From the NCBI GenBank assembly GCA_003132665.1, contig PKYN01000009.1:175859-239858 (forward strand): a DNA stretch of 64,000 nucleotides, in the 5' to 3' direction. The notes under the pieces are model-generated. The model made no database searches and had not been told where the DNA came from. It saw nothing but the letters and a program-made list of their open reading frames with translations. The stretch is from Actinomycetota bacterium (GTDB lineage: Bacteria > Actinomycetota > Thermoleophilia > Gaiellales > Gaiellaceae). Within the stretch, counting starts at the first letter, position 1. Each line of letters begins with the position of its first letter. Positions 34,831 to 43,779 of this stretch are shown here, piece after piece. Position numbers and translations under genes: made by a program.

Positions 34831-35769
34831 ATGCTCCTACGCGAACTGGACTACGAGCTACCGACCGAGCTAATCGCGCAACGACCGCTCGAGCAGCGTG
34901 ACCACTCAAGGCTGCTCGTCTACGAGCGCTCGAGCGGGAAGGTGCGCCAGCGCCGCATCCGCGAGCTGCCCGAGGAGCTGCACGGCGAGCTGGTGGTGGT
35001 GAACGACACCCGCGTCGTTCCGGCGCGGCTGCATCTGCGCAAGTCGACGGGCGGCCAGGTCGAGGTGCTCCTGATCGAGTCGTTTGGAGGCGGCGAGTGG
35101 GAGGCGCTGGCGCGTCCCTCGCGCAAGTTGCGCGCCGGGCAGATCCTGGGCCCGGTGGAGCTTCTGGAGGCGCTCGGCGAGGGACGCTGGCGGATAGCGC
35201 TCGAGGGCGAGCCGGCCGGTGAGGCGCCGCTTCCGCCCTACATCCACGAGAAGCTCGACGATCCCGAGCGCTATCAGACCGTCTATTCCGAGCGGCTGGG
35301 CTCGGCGGCGGCGCCGACCGCCGGCTTGCACTTCACGCCCGAGCTGCTCGAGCGCCTCGACGTCGAGCGGGTCACCCTCCATGTCGGGCTCGACACCTTC
35401 CGCCCGGTGGCAGCGGACGACCTGCGCGAGCATCGCCTACACGGCGAGCGCTACGAGGTGGGCGCCGAAAGCAGGCGGAGGATCGAGGCGGCACAGCGCG
35501 TGCTGGCGGTTGGAACGACGAGTGTGCGCGTGTTGGAAACGCTGGCCCGCGGCGGTCCGCTCGCGGGCCGGACGGATCTCTTCGTCTACCCGCCTTTCGA
35601 GTTCAAGCGCGTAGACGCGCTCCTGACCAATTTCCACCTGCCGCGCTCTTCCTTGCTGGCGCTGGTGATGGCCTTCGCCGGTGTGGAGGAGACACGCGAG
35701 CTGTACCGCCTGGCGATCGCCGAGCGCTACCGCTTCTACTCCTTCGGCGACGCGATGCTCGTGCTCTGA
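34831..35769 (+). CDS. queA: QueA, S-adenosylmethionine:tRNA ribosyltransferase-isomerase
   Basis: The 312-residue enzyme transfers and rearranges the ribosyl part of S-adenosylmethionine onto preQ1 in tRNA, giving epoxyqueuosine. Typical features are YELPTELIAQRPLEQRD at the start, VVNDTRVVPARL, APTAGLHFT, HVGLDTFRPV, GTTSVRVLE and LLTNFHLPRSSLL. It is shorter than the E. coli protein (about 356) but has every conserved block. It lies 126 bases upstream of tgt in the same direction. Confidence 0.96.
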   Translation: MLLRELDYELPTELIAQRPLEQRDHSRLLVYERSSGKVRQRRIRELPEELHGELVVVNDTRVVPARLHLRKSTGGQVEVLLIESFGGGEWEALARPSRKLRAGQILGPVELLEALGEGRWRIALEGEPAGEAPLPPYIHEKLDDPERYQTVYSERLGSAAAPTAGLHFTPELLERLDVERVTLHVGLDTFRPVAADDLREHRLHGERYEVGAESRRRIEAAQRVLAVGTTSVRVLETLARGGPLAGRTDLFVYPPFEFKRVDALLTNFHLPRSSLLALVMAFAGVEETRELYRLAIAERYRFYSFGDAMLVL

Positions 35770-35780
35770 GCTCGCTTGTC

Positions 35781-35850
35781 CAATTCGATAGGAAAGGGAC
35801 GCAAAGCCGTTACAGACGCGTGATGCTTTCCTGGATAGCCTTCCCTCAGG
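35781..35850 (+). promoter_or_regulatory. Possible c-di-GMP-I (GEMM)-like riboswitch fragment in the tgt leader
   Basis: GGGACGCAAAGCC at 35796-35808 is identical to the most conserved internal stretch of class I cyclic-di-GMP riboswitches. AGGAAAG (35790-35796) can pair with CTTTCCT (35826-35832). The second conserved helix and its tetraloop receptor are not convincing, so this may be a degenerate aptamer or a coincidence. It lies between queA and tgt. Confidence 0.3.
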
Positions 35851-35895
35851 GGTCGTGACCGGTCCCTTGGGGGTGTTTGGGAACAGGATGGCCTA

Positions 35896-37017
35896 ATGAC
35901 CGAGCAACCGACATTCGAGCTGACGGCGCGAGAGGGCGAGGCGCGAGCCGGTGTGCTCAGGACGGCGCACGGCGAGGTGCGGACGCCCGTCTTCATGCCG
36001 GTCGGCACCAAGGCGAGCGTGAAGAGCGTCGATCCCGACGAACTGCGCGCGCTCGGCGCCGAGATCGTGCTCGCGAACAGCTATCACCTGCACTTCCGCC
36101 CCGGTGAAGGGCTCGTCGAGGAGCTGGGCGGACTGCACGACTTCATGGCCTGGCCGGGCCCGATACTCACCGATTCGGGCGGTTTCCAGGTCTTTTCGCT
36201 GCGCGACACACTGCTCGCCGTGGACGAAGACGGAGTCACCTTCCGCTCGGTCTACGACGGCGAGGCGGCCCGCTTCACGCCCGAGCTCGCGGCCGAGATT
36301 CAGCGCCGTCTCGGGTCGGACATCGCCATGTGCCTCGACGTCTGTTCGCCCGCCGGCGCCGCGCGCGCCGAGCTCGAGCGGGCGATCGAGTTGACCTCGG
36401 TCTGGGCGCGGCGGCAGAGGAAGGCGCCGCGCGCCGCCGGGCAGCTTCTCTTCGGGATCGTCCAGGGCGGCACCGACGAGGAGCTGAGGCGGCGCTCGGC
36501 CGAAGAGCTCGGCGCGCTCGACTTCGACGGTTACGCGCTCGGGGGGCTGAGCGTGGGGGAGGAACGCGCAGCGATGCTGGAAGCAACGGGTTTCTCCGCG
36601 CCGCTCCTGCCGGCCGAGAAGGCTCGCTACTTTATGGGCATCGGCGACCCGGAGGGCGTGCTGGAAGTAATCGAGCGCGGTATCGACATGTTCGACTGCG
36701 TGCTACCCACGCGCACCGCCCGAACCGGCTCGGCGCTGACCTGGGAGGGAAGGATCAATCTGCGCAACGCCCGCTTCGCCCGCGACCGGCGTCCGCTGCA
36801 GGAAGGCTGCGATTGTCCAGCCTGCCGCCGCTTCAGCCGCGCCTACCTGCGCCACCTCGTCAACCAGCAGGAGCTGCTCGGGCTGCGCATGCTCAGCCTG
36901 CACAACCTGCGTTTCCTGATCGATCTCGTGAATGGAGCGCGCGATGCGATCGTGCGCGGGGAGCTCGCCGGCTACAAGCGCGATGCTCTCGATCGGCTGG
37001 CTGCGGAGCCGGCGTGA
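35896..37017 (+). CDS. tgt: Tgt, queuine/preQ1 tRNA-guanine transglycosylase
   Basis: The 373-residue enzyme exchanges guanine 34 of tRNAs with GUN anticodons for preQ1. It shows the substrate-binding TDSGGFQVFSL, the catalytic Asp in MFDCVLPTRTAR, and the zinc ligands in CDCPAC with His in YLRHLVN. The length matches bacterial Tgt. With queA upstream and queG about 9 kb away it gives the later steps of the queuosine pathway in this window. Confidence 0.97.
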   Translation: MTEQPTFELTAREGEARAGVLRTAHGEVRTPVFMPVGTKASVKSVDPDELRALGAEIVLANSYHLHFRPGEGLVEELGGLHDFMAWPGPILTDSGGFQVFSLRDTLLAVDEDGVTFRSVYDGEAARFTPELAAEIQRRLGSDIAMCLDVCSPAGAARAELERAIELTSVWARRQRKAPRAAGQLLFGIVQGGTDEELRRRSAEELGALDFDGYALGGLSVGEERAAMLEATGFSAPLLPAEKARYFMGIGDPEGVLEVIERGIDMFDCVLPTRTARTGSALTWEGRINLRNARFARDRRPLQEGCDCPACRRFSRAYLRHLVNQQELLGLRMLSLHNLRFLIDLVNGARDAIVRGELAGYKRDALDRLAAEPA

Positions 37018-37123
37018 GAGTGCCCAGTTTCCAATCGATCCCGCATGAGGGGAGTGGCAATCTGCACAATTCCAGAGAGGCGTCTGCGCGTTGTCTAGTC
37101 TGGCGCCCGATTGAAGGTCTAGC

Positions 37124-37240
37124 GTGCGCCTCAACTTCGCTCCCGTAATGCTTTTGCCGGAAGAGGCGCCGGCGATCGAAGCCGACGCTTCGGATGAAGG
37201 GCGCACAGACGACGCCTCGAACAGCGAGTCGTCAAGCTAA
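37124..37240 (+). CDS. Possible 38-residue acidic peptide in the yajC position
   Basis: A GTG-started frame of 38 codons (VRLNFAPVMLLPEEAPAIEA, then an acidic Ser-rich tail) is preceded by GAAGG six bases upstream and ends 12 bases before secDF. In many bacteria yajC occupies this place between tgt and secD, but the peptide has no membrane segment and does not resemble YajC. It may be a translated leader peptide or a chance frame. Confidence 0.35.
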   Translation: MRLNFAPVMLLPEEAPAIEADASDEGRTDDASNSESSS

Positions 37241-37252
37241 GCTGCAGCTCCA

Positions 37253-39949
37253 GTGTCATCGCGTCGACCCCACATCATCCTGCTCCTGCTGATCGCGGCC
37301 ACGCTGGCCGCGGTCATCGCGTTCGCCGCGCCGAGCTCGCCGCTGTACAAGGCGCCGGCGCTCGGGCTCGATCTCCAGGGCGGCTTGCAGGTGGTGAAGA
37401 AGGCTGATCCGCCGCCTGGCCAGGCCTCGTTGGTGACCAACGAGGCCATGAACCGCTCGCTCAGCATCATGCGCAAGCGCGTCGACAAGCTCGGGGTCTC
37501 CGAGCCTGACATTCGCAGGCAGGGCACTGACGAGATCGTCATCGACCTGCCCGGCGTGAAAGACCCGAAAAGAGCACTGGCGGTAATCGGCAAGAAAGCG
37601 GTACTGCAGCTCTTCGATCTAGAGACGAAGCTGGTGATCGGAGTATCGGTCAACAACTTCGCGCCTCAGCAGAACTCGATCTTCGATCTTCTCCGAAAGG
37701 CCAAGCCGCTGGTGAAGAGCAAGGGCGCCGAGCACTACTACCTGGTCAAGAAGACGAGCAAACCGATCGCGTCTATCGACGACTCCACCAGTCTCAAGCA
37801 GCTTCAGCGTGAGCAGAAGAAGGGTGAAGTCATCCTCGCCGTGCCGAAGTCGACCACGGTCGTTTCCTGCGACCTGGTAACGAGCAAGGTCTGTCCGGGC
37901 GGCCCGAGAGGCGGCTTCGAGCCCACGAAGAACCAGACCTGGTACTTCCTCTTCGCCTCCCGGCCCAACCTCCAGGGCTCGGACCTGAACGCGGGCGGTA
38001 TCCGCTCCGAGTTCGGCTCGAGTGGGCCGCAGGTCGATCTCAGCTTCACGAGCCACGGCAACAAGGTCTTCCACAAGATCACCGCTGACGAGTGGACGCG
38101 AGGGAATTCACTACAGGCTCCTCAGCATTTCGCGGTTGTGCTCGATGGAGAGCTGATCACGTTCCCACAGATCGATCCCCAAAACCAATCTCTCTCCGAC
38201 GGTATCGACCCCGCGATCAGCGGAGCGATCATCGAGGGCATCGGCACGATGAGCGAGGCCAACGACATCGCCACCGTGCTGCAGACCGGTGCGCTACCGA
38301 TTCCGTTCAAGAACGCTTCTACAGAGACGGTCTCGGCCACGCTCGGCAAGGACTCGTTGCACCAGGCCTTGGTGGCCGCCATCGTCGGGCTGGCGCTGGT
38401 CGTCGTCTTCCTGCTCACCCTCTACCGCTTCCTCGGCCTCGTGGCGGTCATCGGTCTGGGTATCTACGCCGCCTTCCTTTACGGAGTGATCCTGGTCTTC
38501 AACGTCACCCTCTCGCTACCGAGCTTCGCGGGCATGATCCTCACCATCGGCGTCGCGGCCGACGCGAACGTCGTCATCTTCGAGCGCATCAAGGAGGAGT
38601 CCCGTGCGGGCAAATCGGTGAAGGCCGCGGTAGCCACCGGCTACGAGCGCGGCTTCCACACCATCCTCGATGCCAACGTGGTCACCGCGATCACCGCCGC
38701 CGTGCTCTTCCTGGTCGCCACGGCGGGGGTCAAGGGCTTCGCGCTGATGCTGTTGCTCGGTACCGGAATCTCGCTCATCACCGCGGTTGGCGGTACGCGC
38801 GCCATGCTGGGATTGCTCTCCAACTTCCGCTGGTTCAACAACCCGAGCTTCATGGGCGCCCACGGCACCCAGCGCGGACGCTGGCTCCAGATCGACTTCA
38901 TGCGCAAACGCTTCCTGTGGCTCGGGATATCGGGAATGGTCGTGCTCGTCAGCGCCCTCTCGCTCGGTCTCAAGGGTCTCAACCTCGGCATCGACTTCAA
39001 GGGCGGGACGCAGATCGAATTCCCGACCTCGCAACCAACGCAGCTCGGAACGGTGCGCGACGTCGTCATCAACGCCACCGGCGAGACCAGCGCTTCGGTG
39101 GTGGGCACAGGGAAGACGGTCGGCGGCTCGGAGAGCTACAAGGGCTTCCAGATTCGTCTGCGCTCGCCCAGTACCAAGGTCGAGACCCAGCTGGAGAACC
39201 AGCTCAAAACGAAGGCGCACGCGACCGCCCTCAGCAGCCAGACTGTCTCGGCCAGCTTCGCCAGGGATGTCGCGAACAGCGCGATCAAGGCGCTGATCGT
39301 CTCCTTCCTGCTGATCATCGCCTACATCTCGCTGCGCTTCGACTTCAAGTTCGCCCTGCCGGTGATCGTCGCCGTGCTGCACGACATCGTGATCACGGTC
39401 GGGGTCTATGCGCTTACGGGCCGGGAGGTGACCACCTCGACGGTGGCCGCGGTGCTGACCGTGCTCGGCTATTCGGTCTACGACACGATCATCATCTTCG
39501 ACCGTATCCGCGAGAACGTGCCCTTGATGCGCCAGGCGCCGTTTGCTCGCATCGCCAACGTGTCGATCTGGGAGACGATCCGTCGCTCCCTGGCAACGAC
39601 CTTCATCACCCTGCTTCCCGTGGGAGCTCTCTTCATCGCGGGCGGCGCCACGCTCAAGGACTTCGCCTTCGCGCTGCTGATCGGCATCACGGCGGGCGCC
39701 TACTCCTCGATCTTCGTGGCCGCGCCGCTACTCACTATCTGGAAAGAGCGCGAGCCCGAGTACGCGCGGCGACTCGGTGTCACGGACTTCCAGCGCCTGG
39801 GGCGCGGCGAGCCGGTAGGCAAGGTCTTGCCGCAGCCGGCGATGGCGGTGGCCGAGCAGGTCACAGCGACAGGAATCGAAACCGACGCTGCCAAGCGGGA
39901 GCGGCGCCGGCAACGGCGACGCTCGAGGCCACATGGACGGCCCCGTTAG
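37253..39949 (+). CDS. secDF: SecDF, fused protein-export membrane protein
   Basis: The 898-residue protein joins SecD and SecF in one unbroken frame. SecDF uses the proton gradient to help pull proteins out of SecYEG. The SecD part has GLDLQGG, RVDKLGVSEPDI and a six-segment membrane domain with GVAADANVVIFERIKEE. The SecF part begins near residue 550 (LGIDFKGGTQIEF) and has TVLGYSVYDTIIIFDRIREN. Most actinobacteria have separate secD and secF, so the fusion is notable. GTG 37253 is the only start that gives the first membrane segment. Confidence 0.95.
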   Translation: MSSRRPHIILLLLIAATLAAVIAFAAPSSPLYKAPALGLDLQGGLQVVKKADPPPGQASLVTNEAMNRSLSIMRKRVDKLGVSEPDIRRQGTDEIVIDLPGVKDPKRALAVIGKKAVLQLFDLETKLVIGVSVNNFAPQQNSIFDLLRKAKPLVKSKGAEHYYLVKKTSKPIASIDDSTSLKQLQREQKKGEVILAVPKSTTVVSCDLVTSKVCPGGPRGGFEPTKNQTWYFLFASRPNLQGSDLNAGGIRSEFGSSGPQVDLSFTSHGNKVFHKITADEWTRGNSLQAPQHFAVVLDGELITFPQIDPQNQSLSDGIDPAISGAIIEGIGTMSEANDIATVLQTGALPIPFKNASTETVSATLGKDSLHQALVAAIVGLALVVVFLLTLYRFLGLVAVIGLGIYAAFLYGVILVFNVTLSLPSFAGMILTIGVAADANVVIFERIKEESRAGKSVKAAVATGYERGFHTILDANVVTAITAAVLFLVATAGVKGFALMLLLGTGISLITAVGGTRAMLGLLSNFRWFNNPSFMGAHGTQRGRWLQIDFMRKRFLWLGISGMVVLVSALSLGLKGLNLGIDFKGGTQIEFPTSQPTQLGTVRDVVINATGETSASVVGTGKTVGGSESYKGFQIRLRSPSTKVETQLENQLKTKAHATALSSQTVSASFARDVANSAIKALIVSFLLIIAYISLRFDFKFALPVIVAVLHDIVITVGVYALTGREVTTSTVAAVLTVLGYSVYDTIIIFDRIRENVPLMRQAPFARIANVSIWETIRRSLATTFITLLPVGALFIAGGATLKDFAFALLIGITAGAYSSIFVAAPLLTIWKEREPEYARRLGVTDFQRLGRGEPVGKVLPQPAMAVAEQVTATGIETDAAKRERRRQRRRSRPHGRPR

Positions 39950-40277
39950 CAACCCGCGGCAACTCGTCACCGAGCTGGCCCTGGCGGCCGTAGGAGTAGC
40001 CGCGCTGACCGCGGATAGGATCGACACCCTGGCCGAGGTCATTGCAGCTCGCAGCAATGTCGCCAGCGTCGACGAAGTACGCGAGTTGCTGCGCGAACAG
40101 GTCGAGAGCTGGAGGGAAGAGGCGGCCCGCGTGGGCGGCCAGGCAGCCTCCCGCGTAAGCGCTCTTGCGCGGGAGCTCGGTCTGGTGACCCGCGAGGAAG
40201 CCGACGAGCTGGAGCTACGGGTGGCTCAGCTCGAGCACCGCCTGCACCTCATCGAGCGCGACAGCGACTCGGCGTGA
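39933..40277 (+). CDS. Phasin-like helical protein
   Basis: The 114-residue product is predicted helical and resembles the short PHA-granule or 'phasin regulator' family, with a hydrophobic first helix (LALAAVGVAALTADRI) and a coiled-coil second half ending in ELRVAQLEHRLHLIE. Its start lies inside the end of secDF (17 bases) and its stop overlaps the next gene (GTGA). No polyester synthase gene is nearby, so the true role is open. Confidence 0.75.
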   Translation: MDGPVSNPRQLVTELALAAVGVAALTADRIDTLAEVIAARSNVASVDEVRELLREQVESWREEAARVGGQAASRVSALARELGLVTREEADELELRVAQLEHRLHLIERDSDSA

Positions 40278-41884
40278 GTCCCATCCTGGCAAGTACAACG
40301 CTCTCGAAGCGCTTCCCCCGGCCTCGCGTCGAGTCGATGCTGGCCGCCGCCACCGCGCTGGTGGGTGTACTCGCTCTCGTCTCGGCTCTCACGCCGGAGC
40401 TGGCTGACCGCGCCAATCTCGTCAGGAGCGTCCTTCCGCCGGGCTTTCCCGAGCTGGCTCGGGTGCTCGCGCTCTCCTTCGGCCTGGCTCTGCTTCTGCT
40501 CTCGCGTTCGCTGGCGCGCGGGCGCCGGCGGGCCTGGACGCTGGTGCTCGCTGCCGTGATCGGAGTCGCCATCGCTCACCTGGCGAAGGGCCTCGACTTC
40601 GAGGAATCCCTCATCAGCCTGCTCTTGGTGGTCGGGCTTCTGCGCTACCGCTCCCATTTCGACGCCCCCGGTAACCCGGCCGCCCGCCGCCCGGTTGCCG
40701 GCACCTTGCTGGCCGTGACGGCGATGGTCGGACTGGGCATCGTTTTCGGTACGCGGGGCATGCCCGATCGCGTCGGCGATTTGATCAGCGCGATCGCGGT
40801 GCTGCTTACGCTGCGCGCGCTCATACTCTGGCTCGGCCCCTTACCCGAGCACGTCAGCCAGTCGCTGGAAGAACGGCATCGGGCCAGAGAGCTGGTCGAG
40901 AGCTTCGGCTACGACAGCCTCGTGTTCTTCACTCTCCGGCGCGACAAGAGCTTCTTCTTCTCGCCCAGCGGCGACTCGTTTTTGGCCTATCGCCTGGTCG
41001 GCAGCTCGGCGCTGATCAGCGGCGACCCGGTGGGAAAGCAGAGCGAGTTCGCGGGCCTGGTGGCCGACTTCGTGGCGCGTGCTCGCGACAACGGCTGGCG
41101 TGTCGCCGTGGTCGGCGCCGATCGCGAGCGGCTCCGCCTCTACCGCGAGCAGGGGTTGGGACGGATCATCAAGATCGGCGACGAGGCGTTCATCCGCCCC
41201 GAGCTCTTCTCGACGGAGGGTCGCGCGATACGGAAGGTGCGCCAGTCGGCGCGGAAGGTCTCCGAGCGAGACGGCATCAGCTTTCGCATGGTGCGTGTGA
41301 AGGACGCCGACGCCGAGCTGCGGCTGAGGATCGAGCAGGTATCGGTCGCCTGGCTGGCCGGCCGGCGCGAGCGGGGCTTCTCGATGGCCATGGACGACCT
41401 GTTCACGCCCGGCAGCTTGCTGGCGCTGGCGTTCGACAGAGGCGACGAGCCGATTGCTTTCCTGCATCTGGTTCCCAGCCCTGCCGGCGGCGGCTACTCG
41501 CTCTCGACACAAAGGCGGCTGCCTGGCGGCCCGGGCGGCATCTCCGAGTTTCTGATCGTCGAGTCGCTGGCCTGGGCGCGGGAGGCCGGCGTGCCCGAGC
41601 TGTCGCTAAATTTCTGCGCCTTCCGCAGCCTGCTGAACATCGACGAGCAGGGGCGGCTGCGCTACCGATTGGCCCGCAGGACGCTGCTCGGTCTCGACTC
41701 GGTCTTCCAACTCGAGCGCCTGAGCTCGTTCAGCCACAAGTTCCACCCGGAATGGCGACCGCGATACGTCTGCCTGGAGCGCCTGAGCGACCTGCCTGCG
41801 ATCGGGTTGGCCTACCTCCGCGCCGAGTCGCTGATCGCGGCTCCGCGCTCGCCCAGTCGCAAGCGATCGCCGGGATCGGACTAA
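40274..41884 (+). CDS. MprF-type protein with DUF2156 lysyltransferase-like domain
   Basis: The 536-residue protein has about five N-terminal transmembrane segments (residues 20-190) and a C-terminal domain of the phosphatidylglycerol lysyltransferase type (GYDSLVFFTLRRDKSFFFS, ALISGDPVG, RRERGFSMAMDDLF). Such enzymes aminoacylate phosphatidylglycerol from aminoacyl-tRNA and make the cell surface less negative. The large flippase half of full MprF is missing here; a protein of that family is encoded at 15854-16858. GTG 40274 overlaps the phasin-like stop. Confidence 0.82.
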   Translation: MSPILASTTLSKRFPRPRVESMLAAATALVGVLALVSALTPELADRANLVRSVLPPGFPELARVLALSFGLALLLLSRSLARGRRRAWTLVLAAVIGVAIAHLAKGLDFEESLISLLLVVGLLRYRSHFDAPGNPAARRPVAGTLLAVTAMVGLGIVFGTRGMPDRVGDLISAIAVLLTLRALILWLGPLPEHVSQSLEERHRARELVESFGYDSLVFFTLRRDKSFFFSPSGDSFLAYRLVGSSALISGDPVGKQSEFAGLVADFVARARDNGWRVAVVGADRERLRLYREQGLGRIIKIGDEAFIRPELFSTEGRAIRKVRQSARKVSERDGISFRMVRVKDADAELRLRIEQVSVAWLAGRRERGFSMAMDDLFTPGSLLALAFDRGDEPIAFLHLVPSPAGGGYSLSTQRRLPGGPGGISEFLIVESLAWAREAGVPELSLNFCAFRSLLNIDEQGRLRYRLARRTLLGLDSVFQLERLSSFSHKFHPEWRPRYVCLERLSDLPAIGLAYLRAESLIAAPRSPSRKRSPGSD

Positions 41885-41990
41885 GACTTCATTCCGCCAG
41901 GCGTTCGGGCTTGACGATCCAGGCCGCGTCTTCCGACCGAAAAGCTCTTTTTGGTCGCATGCGCGCGGCTCTTCCTGTCAAACTGCCAGC

Positions 41991-43658
41991 ATGGCCGCGC
42001 ATCCAACCGCGAGCAATCTCGGTCGCCTGTCGGAGATCGCGCAGGTCGCGGTTCGGCACGGCTTCGGCTACCTGCTCGCCCGCCACCACCTTGGCGACCT
42101 CATTCCCGGGCGACGGAAGCTGCGCCTCGACGAGTCGGTCGTCTCGGAGCGAGGCAGGCATCTACGCGCGATGCTCGAGGAGCTCGGCCCGACCTTCGTC
42201 AAGTTCGGTCAGCTGCTCTCGATGCGACCGGACGTGCTTCCGCCCGACGTGATCAGCGAGTTGCGCGCGCTGCAAGACGATGTCAAGCCGTTCGCCTTCA
42301 GCGAGGTGCGGCGCGTCATTCAGGAAGACTTCGACCAGTCGCTGGAGCGGCTCTTCCTCGAGTTCGACGAACAGCCGGTGGCGGCGGCCTCGATCGGGCA
42401 GGTGCACAGAGCCGTGCTGCCGAACGGCCACGTGGTCGCCGTCAAGGTGCAGCGCCCGGGCGCGCCCGAGCAGATCGAGTCGGATCTGAGCCTGCTCTAT
42501 CAGGCCGCTCGTATTCTCAAGGAACGCGTGCGAGCCCTCGACTTCGTCGACGTGCGAGCCGTGGTTGACGAGTTCGCCCGCTCGATCCGCCGCGAGCTCG
42601 ATTACCACCAGGAAGGCAGAAACGCCGACATGCTGCGGCGCCAGTTCGCCTCTGACTCGCACGTTCGCGTCCCGCGCATCTACTGGACGTACACGCGCCC
42701 GCGTGTGCTCACGCTCGAGTTCCTGGAAGGGACGCAGTTGGCCGATCTCGACGACGAGTTGTCGAGCGATGAGCGGCGCACGCTGGCGAACAGGGTCGCC
42801 AAGACCTGGATGGAGATGATCTTCAAGCACGGCGCCTTCCACGGCGATCCGCATCCGGCCAACATCCTCGTGCTGAGCAACGTGGACGAGATCGGGCTGG
42901 TCGATTTCGGAATCGTCGGGCGGCTTTCGGACGAGGACATGGGCCGGCTTACCCGCCTGTTCATCGACGCCGCCGTCGAGAACGTCGACGCGCTGCCGCA
43001 GCGCCTCTACGAGCTGGGCGTGCGCTGTCCGCCCGCCCGCGAGCAGGAGTTCGCGCTGGAGCTGCGCGAGAGCTACTACCGCTACCACGGAGCGAGCCTG
43101 GCCGAGATCGATCCGATGCAGGTGATCCGAGAAGTCTTCACGATGATCTATTCGCTCAATCTGAGACTGCCGACGCGCTTTCTCCTGCTCGACAAGGCGC
43201 TGGCGACTCTCGCGGCGGTCGGGGTCGAGCTGACCCCCGACTTCAACGTGTTCGAGATCGCCAAGCCCTACGCCCGCGATCTCGTGCGCCGGCGCTTCAG
43301 TCCCGAAAGAGTCGTTCGGCGTGCGCACCGCGACGGCGTCGAGCTGGTGCGGATCGGGCGCGAGCTGCCGGACATTCTGCACGGCGTTCTCACCCAGACC
43401 CGCGAGGGGCGGCTCGAGATCGGCTTCGTGCACAAGGGCCTGGAGGAGGCGGTTCACCAGGTCTCGGTCGCCTTCAACCGGCTCGTGATCGCCTTCATCG
43501 TGATGGGCGGATTGCTCGGCTCGAGCCTGATCGGCATCTTTGCCCACACCGGCCCGAAGGCGCTCGGCGTCAACGTCATCTCGGTGGGCGGCTTCGTGCT
43601 CTCGGGCGTGCTCGGTCTCTGGTTGCTCTGGGGCGTGATTCGCTCCGGACGCCTCTGA
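41991..43658 (+). CDS. UbiB/AarF (ABC1) family atypical kinase
   Basis: The 555-residue protein has the ABC1 signature: the Ala-rich loop with KxGQ-type motif (FVKFGQLLS, AASIGQVHRA), the ATP-site Lys in VAVKVQRP, HGDPHPANIL, and VDFGIVGRL. Two C-terminal transmembrane segments end the protein. Members support isoprenoid-lipid (quinone) metabolism. A phasin-like protein and a phospholipid-modifying enzyme lie just upstream, so the group may share a membrane-lipid role. Confidence 0.92.
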   Translation: MAAHPTASNLGRLSEIAQVAVRHGFGYLLARHHLGDLIPGRRKLRLDESVVSERGRHLRAMLEELGPTFVKFGQLLSMRPDVLPPDVISELRALQDDVKPFAFSEVRRVIQEDFDQSLERLFLEFDEQPVAAASIGQVHRAVLPNGHVVAVKVQRPGAPEQIESDLSLLYQAARILKERVRALDFVDVRAVVDEFARSIRRELDYHQEGRNADMLRRQFASDSHVRVPRIYWTYTRPRVLTLEFLEGTQLADLDDELSSDERRTLANRVAKTWMEMIFKHGAFHGDPHPANILVLSNVDEIGLVDFGIVGRLSDEDMGRLTRLFIDAAVENVDALPQRLYELGVRCPPAREQEFALELRESYYRYHGASLAEIDPMQVIREVFTMIYSLNLRLPTRFLLLDKALATLAAVGVELTPDFNVFEIAKPYARDLVRRRFSPERVVRRAHRDGVELVRIGRELPDILHGVLTQTREGRLEIGFVHKGLEEAVHQVSVAFNRLVIAFIVMGGLLGSSLIGIFAHTGPKALGVNVISVGGFVLSGVLGLWLLWGVIRSGRL

Positions 43659-43779
43659 ACGATGTCTCGGCGCGCCTCGACCGCGCCGGACGGTTGGGGA
43701 AAGCCCGTCACGATTCCGCCGTAAAAAGGGCTGGAAGAGACACTATTCACGCGTTTCTCGGCCTGTTAGCGTCGCCTGC

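Noticed and set aside
42162..43547. 461-codon minus-strand open frame opposite the UbiB-type kinase
   Set aside because: The plus strand has the full ABC1 kinase signature; the minus product shows no domain.
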